Positions 1 through 7,333 of a DNA stretch of 64,000 nucleotides are shown here, piece by piece; the stretch's first letter is position 1, and each line of letters starts with the position of its first letter. The notes under the pieces were generated by a model. That model saw nothing but the letters and a program-made list of their open reading frames with translations, was not told the origin of the DNA and searched no databases. The DNA is from an uncultured Opitutales bacterium. Its GTDB lineage: Bacteria; Verrucomicrobiota; Verrucomicrobiia; Opitutales; Intestinicryptomonadaceae. The stretch covers positions 1-64,000 of the forward strand of contig URGP01000004.1 in NCBI GenBank assembly GCA_900547395.1, written 5' to 3'. A program made the position numbers and the translations under genes.

Positions 1-260
1 TTTGCAATCTCCTATCACAGCTTTTTTTATTGTCCGAATTTTGGGGTACAGTTCATTTTTCGGGCTTTTTTGTTTTTCTACTGCTCAAAGAAAAACGCAT
101 GATTTAAAAGATTCAAATCATTAAATCATCGGGTGTTTTTAGATATTGAATGCATTGCGCATGTAAAAATTTTTTGGGAGATTAAAACTTCCGCTCTTTC
201 CTATTTCGAGCTTCTATATGCAACCAATAAAATGCAGGCTTTTCGCTAAATCTCATAAAA
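1..260. other. AT-rich stretch without a recognisable gene
   Basis: No open reading frame of convincing length or composition, no tRNA-like cloverleaf and no known RNA motif could be seen between the window edge and the clpP terminator. It is AT-rich with long T runs and holds one perfect 9-bp inverted repeat, listed separately. It is probably intergenic sequence downstream of clpP. Confidence 0.5.
99..129. repeat. Perfect 9-bp inverted repeat, 13-bp spacer
   Basis: ATGATTTAA at 99-107 is followed by its exact reverse complement TTAAATCAT at 121-129. The arms are AT-rich and no T run follows, so it is not a typical terminator. It could be an operator for an off-window gene or chance in AT-rich DNA. 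Confidence 0.4.
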
Positions 261-293
261 CAAAAAAATTGCAAGGCTCAAACAGCCCTGCAA
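261..293 (-). terminator. Rho-independent terminator after clpP
   Basis: On the minus strand, arms TTGCAGGGCT (284-293) and AGCCTTGCAA (269-278) pair over 10 bp with a single G-U wobble around a 5-nt loop. Seven U residues follow (262-268). It lies about 105 bp beyond the clpP stop and reads in the clpP direction. Confidence 0.8.
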
Positions 294-398
294 TCCCTAT
301 TAAAATTTTTTTAGCAAAATTCGCGTTGAAAAAAAATACCGCTACCCCTTTTCAATATTGAAACAAGGCATTTTTTGCAATATGGCAACGCTTGAAAT

Positions 399-983
399 TT
401 ACATTTCCGCTATTATCGCGTCCGCAAGACCGTAAGCAATGGTTTCTTCGGCAGTCATGTAAAAATCTCTGTCCGTGTCTTTGGCGATTTTTTCAAGCGG
501 CTGACCCGATGCGTCCGCCAAAATTTTATTTAGTATCTCGCGCATGCGCTCCATTTCCTTTGCCTGAATGTGCATTTCAACTGCAGTTCCGTTCATTTCG
601 CCCATTATAAGCGGTTGGTGTATCATGACGCTCGAATGCGGGAACAAGAAACGCTTGCCCTTTGGAGCAGCAGAAAGAAGTATGGACCCCATGCTCATCG
701 CAATCCCCGTCACAACAACCTTTACGGGGGCTTTTATGAGCTTTATGGTGTCGTAAATTGCCATTCCGTCGGAAATCGAACCGCCGGGAGTATTTATGTA
801 AAATGTGATTTCCTTTTCATGGTCGAGCATATCCAAATAAATGAGCTGCTCAACGATTTCCGCAGAAGACTTGCCGTCAACCGCACCCCACAGAAAGACT
901 TTGCGCTCTTCCAAAAAGCGTTTTTTTATTTCCCCGAAAGGGTTTTGTTTATTCGATGTTTTTTCAGATTCTTCGCAATTCAT
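399..983 (-). CDS. clpP: ATP-dependent Clp protease proteolytic subunit ClpP
   Basis: ClpP is the serine peptidase barrel that degrades proteins unfolded by ClpX or ClpA in the cytoplasm. The catalytic triad is visible: Ser97 in a GIAMSMGS context, His122 in MIHQP, and Asp171 in DTDRDF, with the same spacing as the E. coli enzyme. The open frame extends upstream to a TTG at 1007 inside metW. The ATG at 983 is preferred because it gives a 194-residue protein of normal length and removes the overlap, leaving 4 bp after the metW stop. It is the last gene of metX-metW-clpP and is followed by a terminator. No Clp ATPase gene lies in the window. Confidence 0.95.
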   Translation of the reverse strand: MNCEESEKTSNKQNPFGEIKKRFLEERKVFLWGAVDGKSSAEIVEQLIYLDMLDHEKEITFYINTPGGSISDGMAIYDTIKLIKAPVKVVVTGIAMSMGSILLSAAPKGKRFLFPHSSVMIHQPLIMGEMNGTAVEMHIQAKEMERMREILNKILADASGQPLEKIAKDTDRDFYMTAEETIAYGLADAIIAEM

Positions 984-987
984 AATT

Positions 988-1605
988 TTATTTTTTTGAA
1001 ATTTCAAACAAGGCGTATCCCGCCATCAAATTCGGCAGAAATTTGCATTGAGTGCGCCAGTTGCCGCGCAAGAAATGGCTCCTGTTTATGGCTATATCGT
1101 TATTTGCGCAAAATTCTTTAAATGAAACTATGGATATTTGGTTCATCGGGCGCGCGCAATACCAGTCGTTTTCAAATACTTTGTTCACGGTTCTGCGCCC
1201 TTTCAATGCCAAATGCAGGCGGTTGTACCAATAGCCGTAATTCACAAACCCGATGACAACCCTTTTGCCGACTCTCAGAGATTCGTCAATGACAAGCTTT
1301 GTGTTTTCAAGCTCCGACAGGGTTCGGGAGCATATAATCCAGTCGAAAGAATTGTCGTCGAAAGTTTTGAGGGCGGTCAGAATGTCGCAGTGCATCACAT
1401 TTACTCCGCGCTTTACCGCCCGCAGGATTTTTTCAAAATCCAAATCGACGCCGAGCGCGTAAACATCCTTTGCGTTCATCAGCTCTTCAAGCAGTATTCC
1501 GCGCCCGCAACCCAAATCCAAAACGCGGTCGCCTTTCGACACCCAATCGCTTATGGCGCGAAGCTCGACTTTTCTTTTTTTGCTTGTAGGTGTTTTTTGA
1601 GCCAT
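988..1605 (-). CDS. metW: Methionine biosynthesis protein MetW, SAM-methyltransferase fold
   Basis: This 205-residue protein has a class I methyltransferase fold with the SAM-binding motif LDLGCGRG at residues 29-36 and an acidic VDLD further on. The length, the FVNYGYWYNR and NDWYCARP segments, and its position 4 bp after metX all match MetW. MetW is widely found next to homoserine O-acetyltransferase, and in some bacteria it is needed for MetX activity. No methyl transfer reaction can be assigned from sequence. The ATG at 1605 is used. The closest alternative reading is a generic SAM methyltransferase, which the metX linkage makes unlikely. Confidence 0.88.
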   Translation of the reverse strand: MAQKTPTSKKRKVELRAISDWVSKGDRVLDLGCGRGILLEELMNAKDVYALGVDLDFEKILRAVKRGVNVMHCDILTALKTFDDNSFDWIICSRTLSELENTKLVIDESLRVGKRVVIGFVNYGYWYNRLHLALKGRRTVNKVFENDWYCARPMNQISIVSFKEFCANNDIAINRSHFLRGNWRTQCKFLPNLMAGYALFEISKK

Positions 1606-1609
1606 GTTC

Positions 1610-2746
1610 TTACGCGTCCAAAAAATATGTTATAAGCTCGTAGAGCTTGGGCGATTCTATCAAGAAAGAGTCATGCCCAAGGTCGCTTTCAATTTCCGCA
1701 TACGTCGCGTTTTTTCCACAGCGAAGCAAGGCGCGGACGATTTCCAAATTCTGTTCCGGCGGGAAAAGCCAGTCGGAAGTAAAGCCTACGGTCATTACGT
1801 TTGCCTTCACTTTTTCCAACGTGGATTCAAGCGAGCCGTCCTCCCCGCGCAAGTCGTACAAATCCAAAGCCCTCGTTATGTAAAGATAAGAATTGGCGTC
1901 AAAGCGGTTAACGAACGCCTGCCCCTGGTAGCGCAAGTAGTTTTCGACTTCAAAACTCGAGCTGAAATAGTCGCCGCCGTTTTTGTGCGTCTGCCTTCCG
2001 AATTTTTCTTCGAGACCCTTGTCGGAAAGATAGGTTATGTGCGCCATCATTCGGGCGATGCTAAGCCCCACCCTCGGCGGATTGCCAAATTCGTACTCCC
2101 CGTTTTTCCAAAGAGGGTCCTGCATGATTGCCGCCCTTCCGACGCAGTTAAAGGCTATCGCCTGCGCGTTTTGGCGCGAAGTCGTTGCAAGTGCTACGGC
2201 CTTGCGCACCCTTTCGGGAAAGTCAACCGCCCACTGCAAAACCTGCATCCCCCCCATTGAGCCGCCTATCGCGAGCGCGAGAGTGTCTATTCCCAAATAG
2301 TCGAGCAGGCGCGACTGCGCCAAAACCATGTCTTTTACGGTAACGATTGGGAACGACAAATTGTATCTTTGCCCCGTTTCGGGATTTATGCTCGAAGGTC
2401 CGGTTGAACCTTGACAGCCGCCGATGCAATTTGAGCAGATTATGAAATATTTGTTTGTGTCAAGCGGCTTGTTGGGGCCTATTATGTTGTTCCACCACCC
2501 CGCTTTTTTATCCGTCAAAGAGTAAATCCCCGCGCAATGATGGTCGCCCGTAAGCGCGTGGCAAACCAATATGGCGTTTGATTTTTCAGCATTAAGCTTC
2601 CCGTAAGTTTCGTACCTTATGTCAAAAGACTTCAACCCGCCGCCAAGCGCAAACGAAAGGGGAACTGCGCAATGAAAATCGCTGCAGCTTACAAATCCTA
2701 TTTCGCCAAACGCGCTTTCGCGGAGTGATGATGAAAAATCGTTCAT
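1610..2746 (-). CDS. metX: Homoserine O-acetyltransferase MetX
   Basis: MetX transfers an acyl group, normally acetyl from acetyl-CoA, to L-homoserine as the entry step to methionine. It is an alpha/beta-hydrolase of 378 residues. The nucleophile Ser163 sits in GGSMGGMQ, with Asp325 in FTSDWLFP and His358 in DLGHDSF completing the triad. The family blocks VCHALTGDHH and the CQGSTGPSSINP region are intact. It heads metX-metW-clpP with 4 bp to metW. The intergenic region at 2747-2896 is shared with divergent miaB; no SAM riboswitch was recognised there. Whether the acyl group is acetyl or succinyl cannot be settled from sequence. Confidence 0.93.
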   Translation of the reverse strand: MNDFSSSLRESAFGEIGFVSCSDFHCAVPLSFALGGGLKSFDIRYETYGKLNAEKSNAILVCHALTGDHHCAGIYSLTDKKAGWWNNIIGPNKPLDTNKYFIICSNCIGGCQGSTGPSSINPETGQRYNLSFPIVTVKDMVLAQSRLLDYLGIDTLALAIGGSMGGMQVLQWAVDFPERVRKAVALATTSRQNAQAIAFNCVGRAAIMQDPLWKNGEYEFGNPPRVGLSIARMMAHITYLSDKGLEEKFGRQTHKNGGDYFSSSFEVENYLRYQGQAFVNRFDANSYLYITRALDLYDLRGEDGSLESTLEKVKANVMTVGFTSDWLFPPEQNLEIVRALLRCGKNATYAEIESDLGHDSFLIESPKLYELITYFLDA

Positions 2747-2896
2747 ATAAAAAATATCGGCGGATTATGCGCCAAAAATAATAGACTTTAAATAAAACCA
2801 AAGGCTCCGATTTTTTTCAAGTTTAATCAAACGCAAAAAAATTTTAATTTTGACCTTTAAAAAAAACGTAAAAACCGCTTTATTTGGAGAATAAAA

Positions 2897-4276
2897 ATGA
2901 AGGTTTATATCAAGACATACGGCTGCCAAATGAACGAACGCGACTCGGAAAATCTTGCCGCACAGCTTAAATTGCGCGGACATGAAATAGCGCGCACGGA
3001 AGCCGAAGCAGACGTGTTTGTGGCAAACACATGCTCCGTCAGGGAAGCCGCCGAGCAGAAGGCAATCGGCAAGCTTTTGCGGATTTCCCACAAAAAGAAA
3101 AACGGATTTCCAATCATCGGTGTAATGGGCTGTATGTCCCAAAACAGGGGCGCGGAAATTGTGAAGTCCGTCCCCAAAATAGATTTTATAGCAGGATCGC
3201 GCAAAACGCCGTACGTCGCGGACTATATAGAAGAAATCGCAAAAAGGCGCAAAGCCGGCATCATTCCCCAAGACCCGCAAAAAGGCGAGCGCAAAAAATG
3301 GAAGCATAACGACGCAATCATAAACATAGAAGACGACGAAACTACGCATAACTTAATAAAACTCCACGATTTCGCAAAAAGGCAGATTTGCGCAAATATT
3401 TCAATAATGCAGGGGTGCGCAATGAAATGCTCATACTGCATCGTACCCAAAACGCGCGGCATAGAACGCTCGCGCCCGATGGAAGACATCGTAAACGAGG
3501 CTGAAATTCTCGCAAACTCCGGAGCAAAGGAAATACAGCTTTTAGGTCAGGTCGTAAACGCCTACGGCAGGGGCGAAATGCCAAATGCGCAAGGCAAAAG
3601 CCCGTTCGTGCAACTTTTGGAAAAAATAAGCAAAATAAACGGAATTGAGCGCATAAGGTTTGTATCGCCCCACCCTTCATTTTTTAAAGAAGACCTGATT
3701 GCGGCATATTCAAGCCTCGAGAAAATTTGCGAATACGCGCATCTTCCCCTGCAATCGGGAAGCGACCGCGTTTTAAGGGAAATGCGCCGCCCATACTCGG
3801 CCGAAAAATTCATAAAAATCGCAAAGGCTCTTAAAGCATCAAAAGAAATTTTTTCGCTTTCAACCGACATAATCGTCGGCTATCCCAATGAAACGGAAGA
3901 GGATTTTTTTAAAACGTGCGAAGTCTTCAAAGAATGCGGTTTCGACATGGCGTACATATTCAAGTACAGCCCCAGAATGGGTACGGTTTCGGCAGAACTT
4001 GAAGACAATGTTTCCGAAGACGAAAAGGAGCGCAGAAACCAAATTCTTTTGGAAATGCTAAAAAAACAATCTTTGGATTTTAACGAAAGATTAGTAAACA
4101 CCTCGCAGGAAGTCCTGGTTGAAAGCAAAGCGAAGCGCGGGCTTGGCAACCTCATGGGGCGCACAAGAACCCATAGAAAAGTCATATTCAAAGCCCCCGA
4201 AGAACTAATCGGAAAGCTTGTAAGCGTAAAAATCATAAGCGCGGGAGTTTCCGCAATGGACGGCGTCTTGGAATAG
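2897..4276 (+). CDS. miaB: tRNA-2-methylthio-N6-dimethylallyladenosine synthase MiaB
   Basis: MiaB adds a methylthio group to i6A37 of tRNAs using two [4Fe-4S] clusters. The N-terminal UPF0004 domain carries three cluster cysteines at C10 (KTYGCQMN), C46 (ANTCSVRE) and C79 (MGCMSQN). The radical-SAM motif CxxxCxxC is C174, C178 and C181. A TRAM domain ends the 459-residue protein. The KTYGCQMNERDSE start and the length favour MiaB over the paralogues RimO and MtaB. It is transcribed divergently from metX. Confidence 0.93.
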   Translation: MKVYIKTYGCQMNERDSENLAAQLKLRGHEIARTEAEADVFVANTCSVREAAEQKAIGKLLRISHKKKNGFPIIGVMGCMSQNRGAEIVKSVPKIDFIAGSRKTPYVADYIEEIAKRRKAGIIPQDPQKGERKKWKHNDAIINIEDDETTHNLIKLHDFAKRQICANISIMQGCAMKCSYCIVPKTRGIERSRPMEDIVNEAEILANSGAKEIQLLGQVVNAYGRGEMPNAQGKSPFVQLLEKISKINGIERIRFVSPHPSFFKEDLIAAYSSLEKICEYAHLPLQSGSDRVLREMRRPYSAEKFIKIAKALKASKEIFSLSTDIIVGYPNETEEDFFKTCEVFKECGFDMAYIFKYSPRMGTVSAELEDNVSEDEKERRNQILLEMLKKQSLDFNERLVNTSQEVLVESKAKRGLGNLMGRTRTHRKVIFKAPEELIGKLVSVKIISAGVSAMDGVLE

Positions 4277-4324
4277 TTTTTTCGGTTTTAAATTTCAAAA
4301 TCAACATCCATCGTATATATGCCA

Positions 4325-4349
4325 TTCAAATTTTTTGTAAAAATTTGAA
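4325..4349. repeat. Perfect 11-bp inverted repeat after miaB
   Basis: TTCAAATTTTT at 4325-4335 is followed after 3 bp by its reverse complement AAAAATTTGAA at 4339-4349. It lies between the miaB stop and the sulfatase start. The stem is AT-rich and followed by only a short T run, so it could be a weak terminator or an operator for the sulfatase pair. Confidence 0.5.
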
Positions 4350-4422
4350 ACTTTTGTCGCATGTTTACATTTAATAATAAGAGTATATATCTCTTTTATT
4401 AATTCCCAATATCTCCCATACT

Positions 4423-6057
4423 ATGTTCGGAAACCTTAAATTTGCAGCAAAACTTAACGGTATTGTATTTTCCGGTCTATTTGCCCTTTCATCTTTTTCT
4501 CACGCTTCGGAAAAGCGTCCAAATTTATTGTTTATCATGACAGACCAGCAACGTTATGATGCAATTGCGATAGCCGGCAAATATCCTTTTTTAAAAACGC
4601 CAAACCTTGACAAACTCGCAAAAAGCGGAGCTTATTTCACAAAAGCATATACACCATGCGCAGTATCAGGACCGGCCCGTTCGTGTATTTTAACAGGACT
4701 TATGGTTGAGCATACAAACGTAAGATCCAACGGGACTACGGAAGAAGATCCTGTTAAAAGTAAAATTACAAACAAAAGAACGTTCGATCAAATTTTATCA
4801 GAAAACGGATATTATTCGGAATATCATGGAAAATGGCATGCTCCTATCGGCTGGACAAATTGCTATTCTGAATTTGCATACAAATCTCCAAAAAATAATC
4901 CTTTTAAATATACAACAGAACACCTGATAAGATATAAATCAAAAGTAAAGGAAGAAGTCAAAAAACAAGAAACATCTGAAAAAAACCTCTTTTTCGACAA
5001 TACAATGTTTCAAGCGTATTATTTGCCTGATCCCATAGACAGGCGCGTTGTTTACGGTTGTGATGAAAATGGAAAATTGCCGGCAAAAGAACTAAAAAAG
5101 CGCATACATACACAACCGGACAACCATGGCGAATTGATTTTACCCAAAGAGTTGTCATTAACCGCCTTTCAGGCAAATGAAACCATTGCGGCATTGGAAA
5201 GAGCCAAAGAATCGGGAAAACCTTTCAATATAACATGCTCCTTCTTTTTCCCACATGCGCCAATGCTGCCTACAAAGCCATACCATGGCATGTATAAACC
5301 TTCAGACATGCCAGTCCCAAAATCTATTGCAGATAAGATGACAGACTCCCCGTATAAAAATGAAAATGGAAGAATGAGCATGCCTGAATATTCTGACCCT
5401 GAAAAAGTCCAACACATGATGGCAAACTATTTTGCATTGGTAAGTGAAATTGATTGGTGGATAGGACAAATATTGGATAAGCTCAAAGAAATTGGAGAGT
5501 TTGACAATACCTTAATTGTTTTTACTTCCGATCATGGCGAAATGTTGGGATGCCATGGGATGAGGGAGAAAAATGTCTTTTTGGAAGAATCTGCGAGAGT
5601 TCCTCTAATTTTAAATTTCCCCAAAAAAATTGCCCCTGTCAAAATTAAAGAAAAAACTACACTGCTGGACCTATTCCCAACGATATTGGATTATATGGGA
5701 GTGCCATACGACAAACGTGACGGAGAAAGCTTGGTTGATGTAATATCTCAAAAGAAAACAAAAAAAGACATGGTCGTAACAGAATGGCTTTACAGAAATT
5801 CCGCAGCGCAAGTCAGCCATATGATAGCAAGCGGAGATTGGAAATTAATGCTTTCTTGCGATTCCAAATCAAAAGTTCCATCTGCACTGTATAATTTAAA
5901 GGAAGATCCTTACGAGATGGCAAACTTAATCGGTAAAAACAATCCGCACAGAAACGAATACTTAGAAAAAGCTGAAAGCTTAAAACAGCAGTTAATAGAA
6001 TATCTAAAAGACAAAAAATCCATTTATGCAGATTCTATATCAGATGTAATATTTTAA
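4423..6057 (+). CDS. Secreted Ser-type sulfatase
   Basis: This 544-residue type I sulfatase hydrolyses sulfate esters, probably on host or algal glycans. A signal peptide with cleavage near SHA-S28 predicts export. The signature is SGPAR followed by SCILTG, so the residue to become formylglycine is Ser82 rather than Cys. Metal and sulfate ligands are visible: D41-Q42 (TDQQRYD), HGKWH at 135-139, H278 (FFPHAP) and D370-H371 (TSDHGE). A maturase gene begins 47 bp downstream, which fits a Ser-type enzyme matured under anaerobic conditions. Both genes are more AT-rich than their neighbours, suggesting transfer as a unit. The exact glycan cannot be deduced. Confidence 0.9.
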   Translation: MFGNLKFAAKLNGIVFSGLFALSSFSHASEKRPNLLFIMTDQQRYDAIAIAGKYPFLKTPNLDKLAKSGAYFTKAYTPCAVSGPARSCILTGLMVEHTNVRSNGTTEEDPVKSKITNKRTFDQILSENGYYSEYHGKWHAPIGWTNCYSEFAYKSPKNNPFKYTTEHLIRYKSKVKEEVKKQETSEKNLFFDNTMFQAYYLPDPIDRRVVYGCDENGKLPAKELKKRIHTQPDNHGELILPKELSLTAFQANETIAALERAKESGKPFNITCSFFFPHAPMLPTKPYHGMYKPSDMPVPKSIADKMTDSPYKNENGRMSMPEYSDPEKVQHMMANYFALVSEIDWWIGQILDKLKEIGEFDNTLIVFTSDHGEMLGCHGMREKNVFLEESARVPLILNFPKKIAPVKIKEKTTLLDLFPTILDYMGVPYDKRDGESLVDVISQKKTKKDMVVTEWLYRNSAAQVSHMIASGDWKLMLSCDSKSKVPSALYNLKEDPYEMANLIGKNNPHRNEYLEKAESLKQQLIEYLKDKKSIYADSISDVIF

Positions 6058-6104
6058 CCGTATATAAAGCTTATCATCCAAACAATCTGCCACATAATTT
6101 ACCA

Positions 6105-7319
6105 ATGTCCGCATACAATAAAAACAAACCTTTTCAACTTATGTTGAAAACCTCTGGCGCAACATGTAATTTGGCATGCCGATACTGTTATTATTTGGGG
6201 AAAAAGCACGAAGAAGATCATTCTTGTAATTCAAAAATAATCAACTATTCCTTATTGGAAAAAGCTATCAGAGAATATATTTTAGAAAATCCTTCAAATC
6301 CTTCTTTTGTTTGGCATGGAGGCGAACCATTGCTTGCGCCTCTTGAATTTTACCAAAATGTATTGGAAATTCAAAAAAAATACGCAAGAAATATCTATGT
6401 GGAAAATTCAATTCAAACAAACGGAACTTTGCTAAATGACAATTATTGCGAATTCTTTGCAAAAAATAATTGGCTTGTTGGAATCTCGATAGACGGACCG
6501 AAAGACATTCATGACAAATATAGAAAAACCGCCGACGGCAAGCCGACTTTTGAAAAAGTAATGAATGGCATAGAGCTTTTAAAAAAACACGGAGTGCAAT
6601 GGAATGCCATGGCAGTCATCAGTGATTATTGCGCAAAATATCCCAATCGTTTTTATGAATTTTTTAAGGGTATATCGTGCCAATTCATCCAATTTACGCC
6701 TCTTGTAGAACGCAATTTAAAAGAATCCTCCAAGCTTGCTTCTTTGCAAGACGAAGGAGTTATATCAAACTATTCCGTAAGACCTGAATCATGGGGCAAT
6801 TTTTTGTGCGATATTTTTGACAAATGGATTGCCAAAGATGTAGGCGAGATTTTTATACAAATTTTTGAGTCCACATTGGCAAATTGGTTAAATATTACCC
6901 CTGGCGTTTGTACCATGTCGGACTCATGCAGTTCAAGCTTGGTTTTAAGTCGTAATGGAGATATTTATCCGTGCGACCACTTTGTCTTCCCTCATTATAA
7001 ATTGGGAAATTTATATGAACAAAATTTCACTCAGCTAAGAGATAATAGAAAAATTAAAAACTTCGCCCTAATGAAAACGGAACTTTTGCCCGATGAGTGC
7101 AAACAGTGCGAATTTTATTTTGCATGCAAAGGAGAATGCCCACGCAACCGCTTTTGCAAAAGCCTTTCGGGACAGCCATACGCGAATTATCTTTGCGGCG
7201 GATATAAGAAATTCTTTAAACATGCCTCTCCGTATATGGATTATTTAAAACAAGAATTTTTGGCAAGAAGACCGCTCAAAAGTGTTATGAATTTCAGAGC
7301 GGGAAAATATAGAACCTGA
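6105..7319 (+). CDS. Anaerobic sulfatase-maturating enzyme (radical SAM/SPASM)
   Basis: This enzyme oxidises the active-site Ser or Cys of sulfatases to formylglycine without oxygen. The radical-SAM motif is C21, C25 and C28 (ATCNLACRYCYY). A SPASM domain follows, with cysteine-rich segments GVCTMSDSC, YPCDHF, ECKQCEFYFACKGECPRNRFC and YLCGG, which are the auxiliary cluster ligands. The Asp in PCDHF corresponds to the proposed general base of the family. At 404 residues it is full length. Its start is 47 bp after the sulfatase stop on the same strand, so co-transcription and a dedicated client are likely. The related SPASM peptide maturases differ in their N-terminal motifs. Confidence 0.92.
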   Translation: MSAYNKNKPFQLMLKTSGATCNLACRYCYYLGKKHEEDHSCNSKIINYSLLEKAIREYILENPSNPSFVWHGGEPLLAPLEFYQNVLEIQKKYARNIYVENSIQTNGTLLNDNYCEFFAKNNWLVGISIDGPKDIHDKYRKTADGKPTFEKVMNGIELLKKHGVQWNAMAVISDYCAKYPNRFYEFFKGISCQFIQFTPLVERNLKESSKLASLQDEGVISNYSVRPESWGNFLCDIFDKWIAKDVGEIFIQIFESTLANWLNITPGVCTMSDSCSSSLVLSRNGDIYPCDHFVFPHYKLGNLYEQNFTQLRDNRKIKNFALMKTELLPDECKQCEFYFACKGECPRNRFCKSLSGQPYANYLCGGYKKFFKHASPYMDYLKQEFLARRPLKSVMNFRAGKYRT

Positions 7320-7333
7320 AGAATAAAAAAAAC

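Noticed and set aside
984-1007. TTG start giving a longer ClpP
   Set aside because: The ATG at 983 avoids overlap with metW and gives the normal N terminus and triad numbering.
1604-2260. 218-residue plus-strand frame antisense to metX
   Set aside because: It lies entirely opposite metX, has no recognisable domain and is Arg/Val/Phe-rich as expected for a mirror frame.
2747-2896. Possible SAM riboswitch upstream of metX
   Set aside because: No conserved SAM riboswitch helices or core bases could be identified in the 150-bp divergent gap.
2765-3349. 194-residue minus-strand frame over the 5' part of miaB
   Set aside because: Antisense to the conserved radical-SAM gene; Phe/Cys-rich composition is typical of a shadow frame.
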